The notes under the pieces were generated by a model that did not search any database, was not told the DNA's origin, and saw nothing but the letters and a program-made list of their open reading frames with translations. A stretch of 64,000 bases of DNA. Source: Mesocentrotus franciscanus. Lineage: Eukaryota; Echinodermata; Echinoidea; Camarodonta; Strongylocentrotidae. Location of the stretch: contig CP137679.1 of the NCBI GenBank assembly GCA_037976565.1, forward strand, positions 12,406,651-12,470,650, given 5' to 3'. Within the stretch, counting starts at the first letter, position 1; the number at the start of each line of letters is the position of its first letter. A program made the position numbers and the translations under genes. Positions 55,296 through 64,000 of this stretch are shown here, piece after piece.

Positions 55296-55700
55296 GCTCT
55301 CCCTTCATATGGCTTCTTCTCACATCTCCTATAATAATGATAGGCGGAACGGGTGGATCAGTCTGTCATGCGTGACACAATAGGATGAGAGTTTGTTCAG
55401 TAGAGTGGAGAAGGAGGGAGGGAGGGAGGGGGAGGGAGGAGGTTATGTCTGTCTGGGGGTACAAACATAATTCTATTGGCTTACGCGTCTGCTCTCCCTT
55501 CATATGGCTTCTTCTCACATCTCCTATAATAATGATAGGCATGTATTAAACGGAGCGGGTGGATCAGTCTCTCATGCGTGACACAATAGGATGAGAGTTT
55601 GTTCAGTAGAGTGGAGAAGGAGGGAGGGAGGGAGGGAGGGGGAGGGAGGAGGTTATGTCTGTCTGGGGGTACAAACATAATTCTATTGGCTTACGCGTCT
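55296..55700. repeat. Tandem duplication, units of about 195 and 210 bp
   Basis: Both units start GCTCTCCCTTCATATGGCTT and end TTGGCTTACGCGTCT (55490 and about 55702). Unit 2 has an extra CATGTATTAAAC segment and one more GGGA. Near-identical, so recent. A (GGGA)n tract lies inside each. Confidence 0.93.
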
Positions 55701-56928
55701 GGTCGAGTTGTCGCGTTACCCGTCCTTTTCCGAAAACGGGATCCTTTATTCACGAAATGTCGTGGATAATGGTTGTGAAATAAACCCGCCTCTCATCTAC
55801 AAAATATGGCCTGGTCCAATTTACCCGACACTTTGTGAAATCCCTACGGCAAAACTACGAAAGGTCGTACCTGTCCTTAGCGTGCATCTTCCCCGCATCT
55901 TCACATGATCTTCCGTTTTCGTTTCACGAAAGTTTGTGTAACGCGACTATCCGACCGGACGCGACGATCCAATGGTTCGAAGTAAGCCTTTCTATTTTAT
56001 ACCACTTGGCTTTTCTTTGGGCATCCATTCTTTAGCAGCTCTGGAAACTGTCGCCGTGGGGGCGTAATGTACTTTCGACTAGAGTTAATATACATTTACC
56101 TTAACTCTGTGTTTCTGACAATAGAGATCCTGGCTATATCTATATGATTTCTGAGAAACAGGACCATATAAATGAGTGCCCAAGACAGTGTCCATTGAAA
56201 GCCTTGGGGGAAGAATGAAGGAAAGGTGGCTTGAATTCATGGACATGCGTTGGTTTACTATTCTTTAGACTAGCTGGTTTAATGAGTAAAATATGCATCA
56301 CGTATATAAGTAACCCGGAAAAATGAAAGAAAGATTGTCTGAATGAAAGAAAATTGCATTGCTCTAATTCTAGACTTTTTAAAGTGAGAGTGAAATGTAT
56401 TTTTCAATATAATTTAACATACATCAGAACCCACACTGTATAGGCTCTTGTATAGGATTTTGTATATTATATAGGGCCTTTATCATGATACGAAATGTGG
56501 TATGGGCCCGAGCCTACATGTTCTCTGATAAAACGTATGCGTGTCGAATGTACATCCAGAAATAAATCAATGGTCTATTGGTAATAATATAAATTTTTTC
56601 GATGAATGTAAGCCGGTAAACTTATTTATTCAATTGTGGGGAACAGGAACACTAAACACGTTTTGTCTAAAATGGAATAAATTTGTTAGCACTTGTAACT
56701 TTGTTTTTTATGCATACATCGATGCCAGTACGGAACGAACAGTAAATCATAATTGCACTTCTCGTCATCGCATGCTAATTTCTGAACGTAAACACGCTCT
56801 GGGAAAATTCTCGAACTCCAGCAATAACTAAGATTTGTCACCTCATTGTAGTAGATTTGAAAAGACAATCTACTGTGGTGCTGGGGTCAGCTAGTTCTAC
56901 CAGTCTGATAGAGAAACCGGAGTCAGAA

Positions 56929-59900
56929 ATGCCTCGTAAGAAGCCATTTAGTGGCAAACAAAAGAAGCATCAGCTGCAGGAGAAACGAGATCGCAAGCGG
57001 CCAGATAGGCCAGATGGACACCATCGCCCGCCGCACGGGCCCCATGCAGGTATGACATGTTCCCGTTGGAATGTAATGAACCCGCTGACAGAGTGGCTAT
57101 AGCTATGGCCTAGATGCAACATGAATGCATTGCATACCATTGGCATTGTTTATACTGCGTCATGAAACTTGAATGTGGGCTTACTAATACCAAGCGTTAT
57201 CAACTTGTTTGCCACTTTCCAGCAAGACATGATTATAAATATAACTTATTTTATTCATTATTGTGTGCAAGAAAAGAGAAAAAGAAAATGTAGACTCTGA
57301 CTGAGTCTGATTCTGAAGTAATTACTCTGAGTATGAGTCTGAAGTTAAAATACCTCAGACATTTAAAATTTGAATGACACATTGACATTTCTTTTCTTAA
57401 ACTCCACACAACTTAGAGTTAGACTCTTACTCTTAGAAAAGTTTGATTTTTTCCCCTTTGTTTATGCAGTTTCTAGCAAGGCATGTACTGTAGGGTCTAC
57501 TAAAAGTAGTAACTAGAAAATGTGCATTACACTGATAGCGATAGTATAAGTAGCATTAGCCAAAGCAATAACTAGGCGTTGTGGCGTGCGCCTGTAATCC
57601 AGCTAACAGTGGAAGTTACAAACTGATTCAGCCGAGGACGCAGGTTCGAAACTGAGTCACGTCTTTCGGATGGTGACGTTAAAGGTCGGTCCCCAGACGT
57701 AAATAATCATATCTGATTGATACACGTCTGTAAAAACCCAATCACACACACACACACAATAACTAGCAAATCAAATGGAGGTGAAAAAGAAATGAATATA
57801 GATCTATGATATGATTTAAAAAAAAAATCATATTCAAAGAGCCATTTTATTTTCAAGGAGAAGAAGAAAAAGAAGAAGAAGAAGATGAACTAACAATTTG
57901 GGGGATTATTTAGAGATTGGATTATGATTTGATACTTTGCTTTCATGAGTATAAAGATTCAATCATAAGGAATGGTGACACAAGTTGGTTATAATGGAGG
58001 TTACAGCCTAGCATTTATTCAGATGATATTACATGGAGATGCAATACAAAAATATCACCAATGAGTTGAAATCTACATACATATGATGTGAAGCAAAGAA
58101 GAAGAAAAAGAAAAAAGAAAAAGAAGGAGAAGGAGACGGAAAAGAGGGAGAAGGAGAAGCAGAAGAAGAAGAAGAATGAGTATAAAGATTCAATCATAAG
58201 GAATGGTGACACAAGTTGATTATAATGGAGAATAGAGCTTAGCATTTATTCAAATGATATTACTAGGAGATGCATTACAATAATATCACCAATGAGTTGA
58301 AATCTACATACATATGATGTGAAGCAAAGAAGAAGAAAAAGAAAAAGAAGGAGAAGGAGAAGGAGAAGGAGAAGGAGAAGGAGAAGGAGAAGGAGAAGGA
58401 AAAGAGGGAGAGGGAGAGGGAGAGGGAGAGGAAGAGGAAGAGGAAGAGGAAGAGGAAGAGGAAGAGGAAGAGGAAGAGGAAGAGGAAGAGGAAGAAGAAG
58501 AAGAAGAAGAAGAAGAAGAAGAAGAAGAAGAAGAAGAGCTAACAATTTTTGGGATTATTTAGAAGAAAAAGAAAAAGAAGGAGAAGGAGACAGAAAAAGA
58601 GGGAGAAGGAGAAGGAGAAGGAGAAGGAGGGGAAGAAGAAGAAGAATGAGTATAGAGATTCAATCATAAGGAATGGTGACACAAGTTGATTATAATGGAG
58701 AATAGAGCTTAGCATTTATTCAAATGATATTACTAGGAGATGCAATACATTAATAACAATGAGATGAAATCTATGTATGATGTGAAGCAAGTCTGATGGT
58801 GACTATACCCTCTCTATGAAGTATTCTGACTGGAGTCCAAAGCAAACTCCTTTTATTGGGGTAAACCCTCTATTAGGAGTTGGTCAACCTTGAGTCCTTT
58901 ACCAAATCTATTAAGGATGTCATAACTTTTCCCCAGTAGTGGGGAGTTGTTCTATGATGATGTTGTGAATAAAAAGTGAAGTGACTGGGGTGTCATAAAC
59001 TTACTTGGAAGTTGTATATATTTATTTATATATTTATTTATTTCTAATCTTTTGTCAGGGTAGCCCATTCACCAATAAGTAGTGGTCTTAAAGGCATTGT
59101 TTAACAATGTTAAATCTGAGATGCATGGCCCTACATGTTATAAGTGTCTGTGATATGGTGCAATATTGAAGCCCTAAAAAATTGCACTTCAAAATGATCA
59201 TGAAGTGCCTCAAAAAAGTAAAAATCTTTGAGTGACCGGTTATACCATACTCATGTTCCCCAATAGACTGTAATGTTATGACAACCGTTAGTAAAACGAA
59301 AAATGAAATTTCGATTTCCAATCATAAATATATTGATAATCAGACAGGCGATCCGCTTGTAAAAGTCGTGGGGTTCCTGACTGACCTAAAGGTTTATAAT
59401 TATGATTGCAGCATGAGCTAAATCCAGGATTTTGTTTCAGAATCTGAGGTAATGTTACCAAATCCCTTTAACTTAACATGTTGTTCTTGATTTGAATGAA
59501 CAGCAATGGGTCACAGATCTCGGCAGCAATCCCAAGAGCTCCTGAGCAGTGAGGATAGGAACTCCACCTCGGAAGGGGAGATGCCCGAGATCAACGCACT
59601 GAACCAGCAACCTACTCAGGGAATGGGATTGGACTCACAGTATGACCCTAACAGGTACAAAATAATTTTAATATTAAGGTTAATATCTTGCCAAAGGATA
59701 TTAGTGCCGTGTCGGGATTCGAACCCTCGACCTTCGCATCTCCAGTCAAGCACCTTAAACCACTCGGCCACGACACTCCCGGTCGCAAGTAGACATGTGT
59801 TGTCGGTGATACGACAAGGAAAAGAAAATAAGTAGACAAGTCGAAGGTATTTGGTCCTACGCTGTCCTGTATGTTACCAAGAAGATTGGAAACTCTGAAC

Positions 59901-62900
59901 AACAATGGACACAGATGTCTTTTTCCTTGATATTTAGTTTGATCTAAAGTGTAGTAGGGCTATTGATTGAACACAAATGTCAGAACATTTAGAATTGTAT
60001 GTAGTCTGTGACATATATGGAACAAATTACTTTGTACATGCCCAAGTACATTTAAGACTAAATTAGCACCACACATGGGGAACAGGAAAGTGGCCGTTGT
60101 AGGCCGGGGGTATTCTACACATTTTGAAGTGTTTGAAAAATAATAGGAATATGAAATATCTTTTTGAAATCTTATTATTTGTAAAACTTATTTGTCAAAC
60201 GTGTTTTAGGTATTCACAAGTTTAGATACTAATTATACAGAGAACAGCCCATGAGTAATCCAATCAGAAGGGATAGTGGAGTGGGACTACTATTACTTGT
60301 TTACCAAAATTATTCAAAGTATCTTATGTTCTCATTATTTAAAACAATGAGAGGGCATACCTGTCATTGGAGAATGTGCTAATATTACCCTTTGATGTGA
60401 TAGAAATGCTCCATCATAGATATTGAGGAAAGGAATCACTAGTCATCATATGCCCTTAAAACCATTAATAGCATTCTACATATTCAGGCATTTGGAGTTA
60501 CTTAAAGATACTATGTGTCCCATTTGCAGCCAACATCAAATTCTGTAGAACTTTGCAGGAATTATGAATATGTCATGTATGTCCTATCTGTGAAATTTAA
60601 ACGTTAGCAGTGTCCTAGTACTCAAATTATGCAAGGAAACCTGCTTACTCTCTAGACTTCACTGTCAGACACTATTGAGTGACTTACTGACTTTTTTTTT
60701 CTTTGGTAATAACATACATAAAATGAGCTGTAAAGGATACATGAGCATTTATCTACATCAATAACCCACTTCTTGTAATGGCCAAAATTAAACTGATTGA
60801 ATCTTTGTGCAGCACAAAACAAACGACCATTCGGTACAAGGGTCTGAAAATCAGACTATTGACTAAATTGATTGCAATCACTTAAGTCGATTCGACAACT
60901 AACAGTCGTTATTTTCCCACAAAAACACATTTTCAAGCCCTTTCGTTTTGAGGGAAGTTCTAATTTAGTATTATCTTTCAAATGCCGTTGGAATTTAACC
61001 TTTTCGTTTTTTTGGCCTGCAAATGGGACATAGTACCTTTAAATCATTCCTCTCTCCTTCCCTTACAGGTATCATCTTCACTTTCAAAAGGATTCTAAAT
61101 CTGAGTTGGCATCACGTAAGAAACGGGCCATGCAGCCCTATGACCCGCTACCAGAGGTATAAACCACAGCGTATTTTTTGTACTAAATGAATGGCATTTG
61201 TGAATGGAAAAAGCAGCTGGGCACAACAATGGTCCTACCGGCGGCAGACTCACTAGTTATCTGTGTGTTATAAGATACAAACAAATTAATTCCAGTAAAT
61301 TGGTTTATCGTGTAGATGAATGCAAGCCTGTCCAGTGCCATTCTGCTTACCGGTAACTGTATGCACATAACAGGCCAAAAGCTATGCTTTATAACGCGAT
61401 AAGCATAACCTAAAGTATTTAAAATTGAATCTTTGATGTGTGCAAAAATCCATTTGACACATTTCTATTGATCACAACTCAAAAAGTCAATTAGAAATTT
61501 GCACATTTGTATTAAAAGTGATGTTATGTTTGTAAAATGCAAATTTGTAAGTAATTCTCTATTTTCTTTACAACACTATTTTACAGTTGAAGAATGTAGA
61601 CACTTCCTTTTGAGTGCAGGGTATGATCATGTCCACAAAATGCATAGCTGTCAACCATTCCTATTTTTTGGTCTTCAATCTTTTGTTTTGATCCCTAAAT
61701 TCCTCTCCTTTCTTGAAATATTCTGTGTGAAAAGTATACAAAATAGATTGTTTTCCTAATCTTGCCTCCAGAGATTTCTAATCTTTGCTGTGAAAGGTTG
61801 GCAGGTGTGAAAATGTTCAAATACACCCTGTAGGCCTGTCGTCATCAGACCGAAGTTGCAAAATAACCCGCTATTTTAGCTATAGCCCGATCTGAAATTA
61901 GCCAGCTAATTTGCGTCTTCATCAGCCCGCAGTTGCAATTAGCAGGATATTTGGTCGAGATAATCATCCCAAGATATCCTGGGCTAGTTTGCAAAATATC
62001 CCGCTATTGTCCGGTGCGTCTTCAGCAGCCCGAAGACTCGCATTATGCGCGAACGCTGAGCAAAATATCTCGAGCTCGAGTTTCGAGCTGATGAAGACGC
62101 GATTTGTAACTTCGGGCTTATTTCCCAAATCAGAAATAGCAGGCTATTTGGCAATCTCACGCTGATGAAGACATACCTATAGTTACCATTATCCAATTGA
62201 TTGCTATAGAGTGCCCTTGAAGTGGATATCGACGACATCTACCAGCCAGGTTCGGTCCTGGACATGCCTAAGAGACCCTCCTGGGACTATAGCAGCAGCA
62301 AGGATAAGCTGGAACACAAAGAGGAGCAGGAATTCAGAAACTACCTCCAGACAATCTACGAGAAGTTCCCTTCAAAGAAACTTAGCTATTTTGAGATAAA
62401 TCTAGAGGTATGTACTTTTATGTACTTCAAGTACCAGCAAGTGTTGAATTGATCATAATAATAATAATAATAAAGTCATTTTTATATAGCGCATAATAAT
62501 AAATTCTCTATGCGCTTTACAACAATCAATAATACAATATATTACATGATTAATCTAAAGATTTAAATATAATAGCATGTATTAACAGAAATTATTAATA
62601 TCATGAATGTGCCCAGATATAGAGATGTGCTTAGAAACAGATTTGTGCTTTATCTTAATATGAGCTGCATAAACAAATCCACAATCTAGTATAGGTTTTC
62701 CCGCCCAATTTCATCAGAGCTGCATTCGAATTCATGAATAGGCGTTTAAGTTCGAACGTTTTTCGTCACCTCTCTGCTCTCATGGTTCATTTTCATTCTT
62801 TGAGCATTCAATTTCGTTTTATATCATTCCTTTTAAATTTTATTTCATTCAATTTAGAGAGAAATCCATTCAATTTAGTGACGCGAAGTTGTCATTCAAT

Positions 62901-64000
62901 TTCGCGCCAGCTGGATAGACGTTCAATTTCGTCCTTAATACCAATTTCAATTTCATTTATAGGCACACACCTTCGCACTTTGAACGTTCGAATTAAATTA
63001 ACATAAACAAGTTCTGTAGTTCTATGTAATTCTTACCGCAATTTGTTCACATCATATTATCTTTTTTCACTGTTTTCAATTATATAATTTCATTTTCATT
63101 TTAAACTTTCATAATATTTTTTGTAATCATATTTTATATGTTTCTTTTCTTTCTAATCTTTTCTACCATTTCACTTTATTCCCTAGCAGTATGGATATAA
63201 CACTTACAGAATGGTTATAACTCATAATTTGTAACATGTAAGTAAGTACTTATCATGTACTTACTTACGTTATTATCATGTAAAAAATTTCAATATAAGG
63301 CAAAGGTCCCATTTCAAGGTACATAAAGTTTGCATAATTTATTCATACAGATGCAGATTGCAAAGAACTTAAACAGTAAAAGAAAAAGACTGCCCAAATG
63401 CTATAAATGATTGCCTATTCGTGAAATTGAATACCTTAATGTTCATCAGGGCGGTGCAGGTGCGAATTTGAATGCATTTACGTGCATTTTTTAATTTGAA
63501 CGCGCTTTTACACGTTTATGTGAGAAAATCATGAAATCGCATGCTAATACAATTAAATTGAATGACCTAGTTAGCTTTTTGAATGTTGATCTCGGTGATC
63601 ATTCGAATTCGCTCGAAATTGAATGATCGCATCGTTAAATCGGATGCAACTCTGATGAAATTGGACGGGAAAACCTATATTAAAGCTTGATAGTTATTCT
63701 TCCAAAGGCTATAGTATGTTGTAATGTTGAAAGGGAACAGACTTATTTTATTTCATTGGACATACATGTACACATGTTTTGAACGCTGACTGAGTTCTGA
63801 GGAATTGTCTTTTTTCTCAACATCAATTACTTTGATCTGATTCTGTTCAAAGCAATTTGTGATCAAGGATTGTTTCCATCTAATTTAGTAAATTGATGTT
63901 GCAGAATATCAGCTTACATTGACATACGGTTGACATCATTTTCCTTTGAACAGACTTGGAGACAGCTTTGGAGGGTGCTCGAAATGTCCGACATCGTGCT
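56929..64000 (+). CDS. GNL1: GNL1, circularly permuted GTPase (N-terminal part, truncated by window edge)
   Basis: Exons 56929-57049, 59504-59654, 61069-61156, 62210-62407, 63954-64000 (continues), GT-AG and in frame: 201 codons plus 2 nt. Starts MPRKKPFSGKQKKHQLQEKR, the conserved basic N-terminus used for nucleolar targeting in this family. Exon 2 has INALNQQPTQGMG and YDPNR, exon 3 YHLHFQ, exon 4 VDIDDIYQPGSVLDMPKRPS and KKLSYFEINLE, exon 5 TWRQLWRVLEMSDIVL, which leads into the G4 (NKVD) motif expected just beyond the edge. The GTPase motifs G4-G5-G1-G2-G3 are all outside the window. Its introns are packed with MITEs; exons 2, 3 and 4 each have an element ending 26-32 bp upstream of the acceptor. 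Confidence 0.94.
57575..57756 (+). mobile_element. SINE with 7SL-like head, copy 2, with 9-bp target duplication
   Basis: Same sequence as 54637-54819 with a (CA)n tail. The flanks CAATAACTA at 57566-57574 and CAATAACTA at 57757-57765 are an exact direct repeat, the footprint of target-primed retrotransposition. In GNL1 intron 1. Confidence 0.9.
57840..58790. repeat. Compound tandem repeat with (GAAGAG)n arrays
   Basis: A unit of about 170-200 bp (GAGTATAAAGATTCAATCATA, GGTGACACAAGTTG, TTAGCATTTATTCAAATGAT, GTGAAGCAAAGAAGAAG) occurs three times from about 57946, 58178 and 58647, separated by GAA/GAG/GGAGAA arrays of up to 240 bp (58320-58545). In GNL1 intron 1. Long ORFs here (poly Arg-Arg-Gly, poly Leu) are artefacts of the repeat. 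Confidence 0.9.
59088..59471 (+). mobile_element. TTAA-type MITE family B, copy 3
   Basis: 384 bp from TTAAAGGCATTGTTTAACAA to TGTTACCAAATCCCTTTAA. Matches 16671-17043 throughout. It ends 32 bp before GNL1 exon 2. Confidence 0.9.
59680..59795 (-). mobile_element. tRNA-type SINE head (minus strand)
   Basis: On the minus strand GGGAGTGTCGTGGCCGAGTG, TTAAGGTGCTTGACTGGAG and GGGTTCGAATCCCGACACGG give A and B boxes, followed by CACTAATATCCTTTGGCAAG as in the 23455 element. Starts about 25 bp inside GNL1 intron 2. Confidence 0.75.
60502..61042 (+). mobile_element. TTAA-type MITE family A, copy 4
   Basis: 541 bp from TTAAAGATACTATGTGTCCC to TGGGACATAGTACCTTTAA. Very close to the copy at 13690. It ends 26 bp before GNL1 exon 3, so the polypyrimidine tract follows immediately. 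Confidence 0.9.
61831..62180. mobile_element. MITE with TAGG..GTC.TCATCAG ends
   Basis: Left TAGGCCTGTCGTCATCAGAC, right GCTGATGAAGACATACCTA, inverted over 18 bp with three mismatches; interior repeats of TGCAAAATA.CCCGCTATT and CTTCATCAGCCCG. About 350 bp. Ends 29 bp before GNL1 exon 4. Confidence 0.82.
62457..62620. repeat. (AAT)n with SINE-like GCGCTTTAC end
   Basis: AATAATAATAATAATAAAG, then TTTATATAGCGCATAATAAT and CTATGCGCTTTACAACAA. The pairing TGCGCTATA / TATGCGC makes a short hairpin. Probably a minus-strand SINE 3' end; head not found. Confidence 0.5.
62691..63678. mobile_element. Non-autonomous DNA transposon of 985 bp with 40-bp terminal inverted repeats
   Basis: Left end ATAGGTTTTCCCGCCCAATT and TCATCAGAGCTGCATTCGAA; right end ATCGGATGCAACTCTGATGA and AATTGGACGGGAAAACCTAT; inverted with few mismatches. 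TA or TATA flanks both ends. The interior is rich in ATTCAATTTCG-like and GAATTCGAA-like short repeats and has no coding capacity. In GNL1 intron 4. Confidence 0.88.

Larger units (their letters stand above)
49677..56928. other. Intergenic region between divergent PAPPA and GNL1
   Basis: Should contain both promoters and 5' UTRs. 49677-51890 has no recognised gene or repeat; a 66-aa frame at 50627-50427 (minus) has protein-like composition but no recognised family. 51900-55700 is repeats (listed). 55701-56100 is CpG-richer with the motif TTCGTTTCACGAAAG and could be the GNL1 promoter or a 5' exon. 56101-56928 is AT-rich; the codons just upstream of the GNL1 ATG are open but without another ATG. 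Confidence 0.5.

Noticed and set aside
58246..58669. Long open frames encoding poly-Leu or Arg/Gly-Arg repeats
   Set aside because: They are translations of the (GAAGAG)n array on either strand, with no splice signals or non-repetitive sequence.

Overview
The window reads as nuclear DNA from a marine deuterostome, most likely an echinoderm and probably a sea urchin. It has AT-rich introns of roughly 0.4-8 kb, GT-AG splice sites, four genes with clear vertebrate orthologues, and dense small repeats (tRNA-type SINEs, many short inverted-repeat elements, long GA tracts). The species is an inference; no marker here fixes it. No prokaryotic, viral or CRISPR signature was seen.

Gene layout, left to right. 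(1) The first four coding exons of ATP13A1 (P5A ATPase of the ER) run leftward off the window (2973 to 30). (2) ANAPC2, the cullin-like subunit of the anaphase-promoting complex, is complete in 13 exons (3159-15405). Its start codon is only 185 bp from that of ATP13A1, so the two share a compact divergent promoter region. (3) A pappalysin (PAPPA-type secreted metalloprotease) occupies 49676 to 20247 on the minus strand in 19 coding exons of about 1600 codons. It has a signal peptide, LamG-like domain, LNR modules, HExxHxxGxxH catalytic exon, Met-turn, sushi modules and a C-terminal LNR. (4) GNL1, a circularly permuted nucleolar-type GTPase, begins at 56929 and runs off the right edge. ANAPC2 and PAPPA converge on 15.4-20.2 kb; PAPPA and GNL1 diverge from 49.7-56.9 kb. 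The four are unrelated in pathway: ER membrane quality control, cell cycle, extracellular proteolysis of IGF-binding proteins, GTPase.

The space between exons is mostly repeats. The main new observation is a group of four non-autonomous element families that all begin TTAA-AGG or close to it and end with TTAA. One copy has landed inside a SINE at a TTAA, which supports a TTAA target duplication as in piggyBac. One family member carries a broken THAP-domain gene. Several of these and other elements end only 26-52 bp upstream of splice acceptors in ANAPC2, GNL1 and PAPPA. ANAPC2 also shows two independent local duplications of its C-terminal exons, one into its own 3' UTR. PAPPA has two single-base frame breaks in its sushi region. 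Two copies of a SINE begin with a stretch that resembles the Alu domain of 7SL RNA. Exon limits were set by eye from splice consensus, frame continuity and family resemblance; no alignment or transcript data were available.
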